Assembly: GCA_029216955.1 (NCBI GenBank)
Contig: JANAVB010006998.1
Coordinates: 1,108,764-1,172,763 of the forward strand
From: Iris pallida
Taxonomy: Eukaryota; Streptophyta; Magnoliopsida; Asparagales; Iridaceae
DNA: 64,000 bases
Direction of reading: 5' to 3'
This document shows, one piece after another, positions 34,926 through 45,628 of this stretch; position 1 is the first letter of the stretch, and every line of letters starts with the position of its first letter. A program made the translations under genes and the position numbers. Below the pieces are notes generated by a model. That model was not told the origin of the DNA. It did no database searches and worked only from the letters and a program-made list of their open reading frames with translations.

Positions 34926-35590
34926 AGGTTGGCTTAAATGCCTTAATATGTTCTCAGGCAGAGTGAATGCCTGGTGTACTTTACAAGAAGCATGGTAGCG
35001 CAGCACTACAAGAAGTAAAACTCCATGCTACAGTGGGAAGACTCCACCAAGAGGTTTCCAAGTAGGGGTAATGCCTCGGATTTGTAAGCCAAGTCATAGC
35101 GGCGTAGCACCGCAAATAGGCAGGTAGCCTAATGCTGTATGATGAAATTAAAGAGTTGTAGACAGCTCTACAAAGGGGATGGTGACCCCATGTTACAGTG
35201 GCACGACACCACGATGAGGTACCCAGGTAGGGGTAAAGCCTCGTCCTTGCAAGCCATGTCGTTGCGGCGTAACACCGTAAGGAAGCCTTAGGCTTCATGC
35301 TGGATAGAATGGCACTACAAAGGGGCTGTGACCTTATGCTGCAATAGTATGACACTACGATGAGGTTCCCAAATAGGGATAATGCCTCGGCTTTAGGCCA
35401 TATCATAGCGGCGTAGCACCGCAAGGAAGCGCAAGGCTTCATGTCATGTCTCTTTAATAAAGAACTTACCTATAGTGTATGGAAAGAGATATCAGGCCGT
35501 CTCTTGAGGGTAAACTTGTAGACGCCCAAAATTATACACTGAAACCAGGCTGGCACAGGGCCTTTAATGTACAGCCAGAAGCACATGTGA
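34926..35590 (+). repeat. Copia-2 hairpin-chain array
   Basis: Same organisation as 27641-28320, with three cassettes beginning near 34999, 35165 and 35312. Stems include CAGGCA/TGCCTG (34955-34973), GCGG/CCGC (35099-35112), GGGG/CCCC (35175-35189), GTGG/CCAC near 35199-35213 and GAAGCC/GGCTTC (35282-35296). Several differ in sequence from copia-1 but still pair. Confidence 0.85.
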
Positions 35591-38149
35591 CTACACTTTA
35601 TGAGTGGGAAGAATTACAATTGTGGTGCAGAATTTAAGGCATAGTCCATTCTTGTATCGCATTGTTATTTAACCCATGCAAGAAGATTCAAGTCGTCAGC
35701 GACATCTATCCTAATGCAAAATGGACAGTTACAGTGGGGAACGCTCATCCCTAGACATATATATATGATGAGATATGTGGGGAATTATTGGTGCTCTTGT
35801 TCCTTGACATGAAGAGAGCTTGCTCTCAACATGCTTTGTAAAGTTTAGTCCTACATTAGAAAAGCACCATGAGTTATCTCAACATATATATGAGTATGTG
35901 TTGTTGGGATATGCACATGGGGTGGTGACCCTAAGGAGGGAACCATGTGGGTGATTTTACTAAAGAGGTAAGGATAAGTGTAGCACCCAGTTTCTAAAAT
36001 GAGGGTAATTTTAAAATTTTGTAATTATAATCATTTAATAATGATATTTAATTCATGATATGATTATTGGTGATTTTTAGTTAATTTAAAACTATTTAAA
36101 ACCACGACTTGTGATTTTGATGATTGACTAGTGTAACCCTAGAGTTTGGCTAAGCCTAGAGCTTAACCATGACCAAGCGAGCCTAGTCATGTGATTAGGA
36201 TGGCTAATTACAACTTTTTATCCTAAGGATATTTTGGTCATTTTTGACAATTTTGTGAAATTGTAAATTATATTAATTAAATATGTGCTAGCTAATTATT
36301 TGAGACTTGACCTAGAGTTTAGCCTAATCTAGATTAGCCTTGAGCTTAGAATCTTGATTAGGATAACCTAGTAATGACAAGGTTAACAATATCTAGATAT
36401 TTCTAAGTAGGATATTTATCCCTTAGGATATTTGTGAAAAAGAAGCCCTATGACTAGTTGAACCAATAGGAAGGCCTAGAATTGGGTGGACAACTCCTAA
36501 CCACTCATCTAGACCTAAAAACTAACCCTAATCCATCTTATGGCAGCCATCAAGTACCCCCCTTCCTATAAAACATCCTTGGTAAAAACCTTTGCCTCTT
36601 TTACAACTTCTTAGAACCCTAATAGTTCCTCCCCAAATTCCTTCCCTAATATCCAAATAAAGCCTAAATTGGTCCTAATCAATTGCATCATCACCCTCTA
36701 CCATAGTGGAAGCTAGTAGGGAGTTTCTAGCTAGGACTGGAATTGCTTTGATCAATTGAAATTCAAAGGGAAACCCTCAACCTCACCCTTCTCATTGAGA
36801 TTCATTCTCAATAGGTAAATTCCATAAAACCCTTGTAAAATCATGTTTTATTTTTATAGATACATGCATATAGGTATACCCTAGCTGTAGAGTTAGTTTG
36901 GTGCTAGGTAGTGTCCATTTCGTGTCCGTATCGGACACGTATCAGTGATTTAAATAGGGTGTTCGATGAAATGTTTGTGAGAATTAAATGGTGTTAATTT
37001 CAGAATCTATTTAAATGGAAAATTAGGTTATTATTTATAGATCACTAATCAATTCAACTGAGTCAAAGTTAGGGTGATTTTCGTGTCCAAAACGGATACG
37101 CACCACGCACGCGCTGACACATACAGTGCCCTGCTACCCGTTCTGTACTGTGGATACGACATGCCACGTGGCGGCCTGCCACTTGGCATAGACCAAGGAG
37201 CAGTATCTGACAACACCCTCCTTGAGTCTCGTGTCACCTTGTGTCGTGTCGGGGGAGAAATCCTATGCGCACTGGTTTTGTACACAGACTGTGCGCACAG
37301 AATTTGCTCTCTAATACGGGCTTCCCGTATGGGCACGGAGACACTTGGGTTCGTGTCAGGGTCCTAGGCACGAAGCCCTATGTTGGGCGAACTTAGGTAC
37401 ACGAGCACGTGTCATGAATTGATTCGTGTCTTGTGCACGAGGATACGGCACGCGTGCACGAGCTTGTGCACGAACTGTGCACTACAGGTTCCTGTCATGT
37501 GTTTCCTTGCCTTGGACACTTTGTGTCCACTCTAGTGGAAACGAATGACACCCCCTAGACACGTGAACACATGAGGAACACACCTATATACCTGCTTTTG
37601 AATTTCAATGGTTAAATTTGAGTTTTCAAAATGGGGGGAAAGTTATGTATCAGTCGGGTTGTACTGCTGAGATTTTCTAATGTTTCAGGGAAACTGAAAA
37701 TAGGTTTTGATTTCTGAAATGTTAATACATGTTAAATGTTTAATTCCTATGTGAAATCTGAGTTAGTTGATGAAGGTTAACTGAAATAGGTTTTGGGTTC
37801 AAAGTAAATTGAACTAGTGTAAAACCTGAGATTCAGTGAAGTTGATCATGGGATTCACTGTTAAAAGTTGAAACTGAGATTTTCTAATGTTTAATGTTAA
37901 CTGAAATATAATAATCTAGGATTTAAACTGTTAATTGGTTGTTGTTTAGGAATGGTAGATAACTAAGAATTCCAGTGGATGCTTTAAACTGAGATTCTAA
38001 TGACTAAGAGAAGACTGGTTTTAAGTGGACTGAAAACTGAAATAAAGTGAACCTGGAACTGAATAGTAGGATGAAACCTGAGATTTAATTCAATGTGAAC
38101 TGAAACTGGGATTTGAAATCAGTGTTTACACTGACTTCTATATCCACAC

Positions 38150-38420
38150 ACATGCACACATTTACATTAAACCTGAATTTGTATTATGTATATGTGGACA
38201 CCTTTACATGTGTACCCCCTTTTTTTCTTTAAACTGAAATGAACCCCATTCTCTGTTTTCTGAAACATAGACACTACGCACACACACATCTATGTATACC
38301 CCCTTAACCCTCTCTCTATCTCTCTATGTATAAATATATATAGATATGCACATATAAATGTATGTATGCATATATGAATGTATATAAATATGTATGTATG
38401 CATATATGAATGTGTGTTAT
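38150..38420. repeat. Degenerate TATG/CATA microsatellite
   Basis: TATATAAATATGTATGTATG-like alternations and CACACA runs lie within the solo LTR. Confidence 0.7.
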
Positions 38421-38631
38421 GTATTGATAAATAGGATGGTGTATGTGGTTTTACCTAAGAAGGATTCATGTTTAGACTATAGGCTTAGTTAGGTATTATA
38501 TTGAATGATATGTATATATAGATTATAGGCTATATGCCCTATAACTAGCTAGTGTAGATTATATGTAGACATGGTATACTTGATATGCATATGCATAGGC
38601 TAGATATGGGTTAGACCTAGATTTGACTAAA

Positions 38632-38915
38632 CCTAGACTAAAGTGGACTAGCTTGGACTAGTAGACCTAGTTGACTATATAGTTGACTAGAGTTGACCAA
38701 AAGTCAACATTGAGTCAATGTGACTAATTGACCTAGGTTGACTAAGTTTGACTTAGTTGGCCAAACCTATAGTTGACCAATAGTTGACCATTGACCCTTG
38801 ATAGCCTAAGTTTGACCAGTTGACCAAATAGCCTTGTTGTTGACCTAGTGTGACTAGATGTTGACTTGGTTTGACCCAGAGTTGACCAAGTTTGACTTTG
38901 ACCTATATTGACTAG
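38632..38915 (+). promoter_or_regulatory. Dense cluster of TTGAC (W-box core) motifs
   Basis: About 19 plus-strand TTGAC and two reverse-strand copies occur within roughly 285 bp, many extended to TTGACC or TTGACT. TTGACY is the core bound by WRKY transcription factors. The region looks like an imperfect short tandem repeat. Regulatory activity is inferred only. Confidence 0.55.
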
Positions 38916-39566
38916 AAATCATGTAGTTTGCATTACATATTTCCTTTAATTCAATTTTAGTACTTTATAACATGTTTTTACTCTAAATATGACTCTGTGA
39001 CACCAGTTCGGACATCTATTTATATCAGTCATACAGGGTGACAGGCGAGTACATTCACTGATAGTTTTTATTGTCTTGATATCTGCTATATCCAATTCAG
39101 TTGTAGTGTCTTACTTGATTTCCAGTCACGATAGTTCACGGACTAGTATATGTTGGATCATGACATGAGATGTTATTCCTGGACTTCCTTGGTATATTGG
39201 TACGCGATATTTCTTATTTTATGTGCTGTATAGACATCGATTTGGGAGTGGGCTGGCCCCCTGCTTTTGAATCCCGTGTCATGACGTGTCATGTCCAGAT
39301 CCAATATACTATTCGGGATGGGGAATTATTAGGGGCTATATGATCAAAGCCCCATGTCACTATATTCATGTGCTTGCACCACTCTCACCTCACGTAGGGT
39401 GTAGCAAGATCTTATTCATGTGCTCGTTATCCAGGTTGGCCGGTATGACCCTTTCCAAGTTTTTCATGTGATTGTCGGGCCAAGTGGATAGCCTGATTAT
39501 GTTTCCCAAGCCGATCAGATAACGCTCTAATAATTTAAGTCACATTTTTATATTTATTTATCATAC

Positions 39567-39870
39567 GAGGCTAAGTTCTGTTCGGGAGAAGGGTTACAAC
39601 CCCGGTCCTTGTTTGGTTTAAGGGTTGTAACTCTGCTTCCGAATAGTTCCTAAGTCATCATACATACTGTCGTCCTATTCAGTACTCACATCTTGATATG
39701 TATTTTCTGTTGATTTTGTCTCGTATTTCACATATTCTACATGCTCTTATGCTATACTTTGATTGGAGGCTAGGTTCTGTTCGGAAGAAGGGTTACAACC
39801 CCGGTCCTTGTTTGGTTTATGGGTTGTAGCTCGGCTTTCAAATGGCTCCCAAGTCATCCCATATCTTTGT
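39567..39870 (+). repeat. Duplicated ~100-bp segment, offset 209 bp
   Basis: GAGGCTAAGTTCTGTTCGGG (39567) recurs as a near copy from 39776. Both copies include GGGTTACAACCCCGGTCCTT and a following reverse-complement-like GGGTTGTAACTC segment. A diverged inverted copy occurs at 48733-48815 inside another solo LTR, linking the two LTR families. Confidence 0.8.
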
Positions 39871-40599
39871 CTTGTATTTTATTATACTGTCTCTTATAGA
39901 ATTTGTCAATTTATATGGAACTGCTGTTAGTGTTTGTACTTGCTCATTTTCCTGACAGGATACCGTTGATATATTACAGATGTTTCTGAGGCAGACTATT
40001 CGACCTTATATGGGGTCGAGACAGATGGAGACTTAGGCCAGGATTGTGGCCTGTTAGTTGAGCCACTAGACTTTGCACTCCCAGAGTAGTATAACTTAGT
40101 TAGGTTTGCCTGGACTGCGATCCAGCTAGTACTTTTAGACTGTAGTATTCTCTATTATATTTTGTGACCCTGTGATGTTGTGTACATCTCTGGGCTTGCG
40201 TTGGATCTTGAACTCATTTTCTGGTTTCACATCTATCATATTTCCTTTCCGTGCTATCTACCTTAGTTTTATCTTGTGATTGAGACTATATTTGCTATGT
40301 CACCTCCATTCGGAGTGTATATACTGTACAGGTACCTATATACTATTTAGTTGTAGTATTTATAGACGACCTATACAGCGTTCTACCGTAGATTCTGCGG
40401 CATAGGCTGGACGTAACCACGTACTCGTGTCCCTAATCAGGGTGCGGGTCGTGACAATAAGGCTCCAAGAAAAACATTCATTATTTTTTCTCTTGGGAAA
40501 TTAATTTCCATTGGGACTAAGCCCCGGAGGGGCTTAGCGACTCGGACTCATGAGGCGTAATGTGGCATTTTGTTGTCGCATTTTGCACTTAGCACGTCA

Positions 40600-40945
40600 G
40601 CATCGTCGCTAGGAGCATAGTGCGCTTAAGTTGTGCTCGTTGCGCGAGCCACTTGCGCGGCCATATTGCGCAGTCCAGTTGCGCGTCCAGGTTGTGTAGG
40701 GTGCGCGAGTGCGCTGGGTTGTGCGGGGTGCACGAGGTGCGCAAGTTGCGCTATGTGTACGAGGTACACAAGTTGCGCCATTGTGCCAGTGCGCAAGTTG
40801 CACGAGGTGCGCAAGTTGCGCAAGTTGCGCCAGTGAGCAAGGTGCGTCAGGTGCGCAAGTTGCGCCAGTGAGCAAGGTGCGCCAGGTGCGCCAGCTGCGT
40901 AAGCTGCGCCAGTGCGCAAGTTGCGCCTCAGCGTGCGCAGTGTGC
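40600..40945 (+). repeat. GTGCGCAAGTT/GCGCCAGTGA minisatellite in copia-2 U3
   Basis: Units of about 10 bp (GTGCGCAAGT, TGCGCCAGTG, AGCAAGGTGC) repeat irregularly, unusually GC- and CpG-rich for the window. It is absent from the 5' LTR apart from one or two units. Related GTGCGCA words occur at the window end in another copia LTR. Cys/Ala/Arg-rich open frames here are artefacts. Confidence 0.85.
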
Positions 40946-41630
40946 ACAATGCGGCTGTAGGCACGTGCGTAACTCGTTCATTGGCACAATGCGCACATGT
41001 GGTGGTTGTCCTCATTCAAACTGATCCGCAATATACGATAACTGATCCTAAAATAGTGGATCTGACATTATTTTGTGGCGCACATTGCGGATCTGAACGG
41101 TTATAGCAGTAGCTATATATTCAGGGCCTCACTTCTTTCTCGATAGATAGAGAATTATTATTCTAAAATTCCAGAAAGAGAGAAGAGAGAGTTCCTCGAG
41201 CCACTGGAGTTACAACACATTCGACGGCATCTTGAGTATTCTTTTTCTGTCCCTGTCGTTCCGAGCAGTCCGTCTTAGAGCTTTTTTCAGAGCGTTCCAG
41301 AGTTCACTCGAACTTGCTGGTTCCTGGAAGCTGATCGTGTGGGCGGATCTAGCTTTGAGCACTGGTGTTCTTACCAACCCAGCAGACCACTTTCATCTAT
41401 CGTCTGTCATCGCTGCTGTTGCCTTTAGCAATTCGGCCGGCATCTTCTTCTTAGAAGTGTCTTCGTCGTTTGCTACGTATACGAAATCTTCTTAGATTCT
41501 CGTATTCCAGAATTCTCCTAGGATTTTTGGTTGTGTACCTTCCTTGAAGTGTTGTATTGGAACATTGTTCTTACAATTGTTTTATTCTCTCGTTTTTCAT
41601 TGAAAATTGTGTCCCGGCTCTAACATTTAT

Positions 41631-42278
41631 GTCTCTCTCCGCGACCAAAGGGTCACTCAGAATTTACTTCTTTTTATTGTTTCCAAACTTAGATTGTACG
41701 TCACACGGTACGAGATCGTCAACTCCTCATTATAAGCAATCCTAGTTCTAGTTTTGTGATTCAATGATTAGTCCAATTTACGGTAGGAAACAAGTGATTG
41801 TTGGACTTGTTTTGTTGCACGGATCAGTGAGGATGTTGTCGTAGCCTTAAAGAAATAGGATACTTAAGAGTTTTTTTTATAATCAAGTGATTTTCTATTA
41901 TTTTAACTCATAATTTGTACACTATTAGCAGATGAGAAATTTACCATACTAATTTACAAGAAAATATTCTGGCCTAGTTTGGTTAGCCAAAAGAAAGTGA
42001 AACAAAATAAATTCTTCTCTTTCCTTTTTTTTTTCAAAATTTTAATTTATATTTATTTTTTTCAAAAAAGCATCAAGATTAGAAGAAAAAAAAGTTTATC
42101 ATCCACGAAATTTAAAGAATCTAAAGGAGCATGAGTCATATATTCTGTTGAACGTCGTTTTTGTCAAGGTTGTATATCTTTTTTCAGTCTAATTAAGTCA
42201 AAACCGTTGCGTCCTTTAGAGGTTCTAATCAGGAAACACGGAGATCCCAAAAATCATAATTTTTCCTTCAAAAATAAC
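41631..42278. other. Unassigned spacer between copia-2 and the MITE
   Basis: AT-rich, no recognisable gene or repeat. It is the left part of the target locus of the hAT MITE, whose right part resumes at 61711. Confidence 0.4.
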
Positions 42279-42325
42279 CTCTCCAATAGGGGTGAGTATT
42301 CGGTTTATTCGGTTCCAACCGAACC

Positions 42326-44757
42326 TGTAACGCCCCAGTCCCAATATACTTAGGACTAGGTACGTATCCATGCCAACTGTATACATACGAAGTACACTCC
42401 AATGTATGGAAACCTCGTATGAATACATAAGCTGTAAAATACAGTAAACCAAGAGTAATCTAATCTCATCCACAAATGAAGAATAAAAGATATCATATAA
42501 TCAACTGTAATAAGTCTTCGTACAATACGTTGGGCGGAGACAAATCCACTACCAACAAGTAAGAAAAAAAATACATGGAAATGAAAATGATTTGGCGGGA
42601 GTAGCAAAGAAAGACCCAAGACACGTCATCTCCGAATGAATAAAGAAGATCGCGACCTCGGCTAGAACACCTGCAATATCACAGAAGCACACACCTGGAG
42701 AGATAACCAGGTCCTCAGAGGGACGTAGCAAGATACAGGAAGAACATGCCATTATAACTGCATAAGGAAAAATACTATAAACTATAAAACAACAGGGTTC
42801 CTAACCATCTATGTGATATGTACTTTGAGGACAACGTTCTATGCAGGGGCTGTAACGGATTCACGCAAGCAAGTAATAAAGAGTGGCCGTCAAGTAGCGC
42901 TCATCCGAGACACTATCGGCCGGGCAGCACGTAGTGCTCATCCGAGTCACTATCACCCATAATGTGTGTAAAAAGTTAATGTAGCCCCTAGTCTAGTAGC
43001 TGTCCCCTCCCCCCCCAATGATACTGTACATGCATCGTAACCACGATACACCAACACGTGTCGTTTCTCCCATACGGTTTTATAATAGATAACTGTCAAG
43101 TCTTCTAACATGCATCTATTGACAGTTATTCCTACGCATGCGCACGGGTGATCAGCCAACACGCAAGTGACCACTACATGATACTTACAACTCACACACA
43201 ACTCGTGATACAATCGTGACAAAGTCAATGACATGAACTCTATTGACGGCAGTCTCTTAACTCTAGGTCCACAAGTAAAAGAAAATAATAAACAAGGAAT
43301 ATAGATACAATAAACGAAATAAAATACAACTAAATGTAAGCAGTAAAGATGGCAAGGTATCTTGCCTGAGGTTATGTGCAAAAGAGAATAATCCAGTAGC
43401 TCGAACCAACAAATAAACAAAGCAAGAAAAGCCAAATCCCGCAGATGACTCGGATGCTGCAACAAACATCACGAACGAGTTTGGAATATAAGATATGTCT
43501 AGGAAATGCCTGTCCAAAAGTTAAATTCTGGAACAGGGGCAAAATCGTAATTTTGGGTCAAAACGATGTCCGTCGTTGGACCCGCTTTGCACCAAAATGC
43601 GTGCCAATATCTACGGTCTCTAAAGTCATCAAACTGCATGTCTACAGATTTGTTTTGATGAGACGAACCCAACGGTATGTCCAATTTTGGATTCCGGTGG
43701 GTTGTGCACAAAATCGCCCGTTGAGTGGGATTGTGGGCCCGCCAAAATAGCGTCCAGATCAACGGTCTCAGAATCGGACCAAACTTGGCTCACAGGACCA
43801 AAAAAATATTTTGAGTCCAATGGCGCAAGTTTCATCGCGATATGATAAGTGTGCACCAAGTTGTGACTTAATTTGCAAAGGATCGATACGTGGTATCTCG
43901 ACGGATACGCACTGATTTCGTCGCGCACATACAACGAAATCGAGTTTCGTCAGTTCCCACACATCGACAACATCCATACGCGCCTTTCGATGCATATAGT
44001 GTGCGACCACGTCGTCTGGTTTGTCGGGGCGCACGCCGTATCGGGTGTTTTTCCACTTTTTGAAAACAGAATTTACAATTTTTTTGGAAAACTTTAACAA
44101 CGTGTAACTTTCTACATACTAGATGAAAAGTGATTCCAGAAGGTGCGTTGCAATTTCGGTTATGTTGTCTTTGACTGACTTTAATTAGTTTTTACGAAAG
44201 TTTAATGGACAGCGAGAAAAGTGGCCGACAAGTTGGTATTTTGAAACAGTTTTTAATATTCAGAAAAGTGGATTTTTCTCCAACTACGTCTCGATTTTTC
44301 GAGCAAGTTGGATGGCCATGTTGAAATCCACCTAGGGGATCTCGAAGAGGGTCATGTGGACTTTCTACACGAATTTACGGATCGAAAATCGGAGTAGAAA
44401 TGACAGAGAAATTAATCGGGAAAGTGGGATACCTTAAAGTGGAAATCTGTTGTTGTTGTTTGTTGTCGAGACGACTGGAAGACGGAACTGCTGTCGCTCC
44501 GACGAGGTTGGGCACTCACGCCGAGGAGAGGGGAAGGATGGAGGAGAAAAGAGGAGGAAGGAGGAGGAGATTAGGGTTTGGATTAGGCGGTGGCGGCCAT
44601 GTTGTTGGTCTTGCTGTTCCTAAGAGGGTCGGCTGGGTTATATATGTATGTTACAATATCAATTGCTAAGGTGCGGCCCTTTTTATGGCCGAAGCACCAA
44701 GCAGCACAAAGCTGCTATAGTTAGCTCGTGGGTGCCCCCTTGTGGGCCGCCTATTGT

Positions 44758-44823
<66 letters not shown>

Positions 44824-45628
44824 CATTCTTTATCCTTTTCTTTTCTTTTATATATATATGTATATATATCTAAATACATTCAATGGATCTCCATAATTTA
44901 AAAATAATTTTAACATTATCTTTTCCATATATATAAGATATTTAAATATATGTTCAAATATATTCTCAATTTGGTTGAAGATAAACATCAATATTAATAA
45001 CTACTAAAAATTAGCTATTGAGTTAGTCCCCAAAAATAATATTAAGTAAAAGTAAAATAATAAAATATCAAATGGTGGTTTTGGTGAGCATATACCCCAC
45101 ACCCGTATTCGGGTCCAGAAAAATTGTACAATATTGTAAAATATTATTTAATAACAATACCAATAATAGTCAAATAATTAGAAATTGTACATGCAAATTC
45201 TAAAATAATTTAGAAAATATTTGTATATACATAAAATATGCCTACATGGCCGCATTTGGTCACACTACATGCTTACATGGGTTTACATTGGTTCGGGCCC
45301 AATTCGGACTGGTTTGGACAAACCGGGTCATCTAAAATCAATATATAAAATAATATCTACATAAAATATTTTAAATGCGTTATTTCACAACTCGGCCTGG
45401 TTTTCCTAGTTCGGACTGAACTATGGCTAGGCCTCCCACAACATGGCTAATATACTGGTCAAAGCACACTGCTACATCTTTCGTGCCAAAATTCATAGTC
45501 GCCTTGTGCTCAAAACGCAACAATGGCTAAGATCATTTTTAATAATTAATAAAAACCATAAATTATATAAATTAAATTTGAAGTCTAATAAAATAATAAA
45601 AAAATAATTTAAAAAAGGGGGTTTTACA
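42326..45628 (-). repeat. LARD LTR A (3' LTR on the minus strand)
   Basis: This 3303-bp, uninterrupted copy retains the pre-insertion site of copia-3 at about 45072-45090 (GGTGGTTTTGGTGAG). It contains a purine-rich segment near 44500-44600 and a TA microsatellite. Confidence 0.93.
44761..44821. repeat. (TA)n microsatellite in LTR A
   Basis: A pure TA run of about 61 bp; the corresponding run in LTR B (54479-54554) is longer. Confidence 0.95.

Larger units (their letters stand above)
35979..40456 (+). mobile_element. Solo LTR, 4478 bp, gypsy type
   Basis: It starts TGTAGCACCC, ends GGGTCGTGACA, and is flanked by the exact target duplication ATAAG (35974-35978 and 40457-40461). There is no coding region, polypurine tract or second LTR, so it is read as a solo LTR left by LTR-LTR recombination. 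The terminal GGGTCGTGACA is shared with gypsy-1. It contains a TTGAC cluster and a duplicated segment. Small frames such as 37049-37367 are chance. Confidence 0.85.
29858..41625 (+). mobile_element. Copia-2: complete but degenerate copia element with nested solo LTR
   Basis: LTRs at 29858-30759 and 35786-41625 (the latter interrupted) are flanked by the target duplication TTTAT (29853-29857 and 41626-41630). The internal region keeps the full copia order of gag, protease, integrase, RT and RNase H (30782-34714), followed by a hairpin-chain 3' region. It belongs to the same family as copia-1, and its undeleted integrase shows what copia-1 lost. About eleven in-frame stops and at least two frameshifts make it inactive. 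Confidence 0.92.
35786..41625 (+). repeat. Copia-2 3' LTR (interrupted by a solo LTR)
   Basis: It runs 35786-35978 and 40462-41625, about 1.36 kb in total, and ends GGCTCTAACA. Its U3 is about 450 bp longer than that of the 5' LTR because it keeps the segment at about 40462-40920, including the minisatellite. TATATAT lies at 41114-41120. Confidence 0.9.

Noticed and set aside
37049..37367. Overlapping frames on both strands in the solo LTR
   Set aside because: Short, mirror frames in CpG-rich LTR DNA without motifs.
40609..41015. Several overlapping Cys/Ala/Arg/His-rich frames on both strands
   Set aside because: Translations of the GTGCGCA minisatellite.
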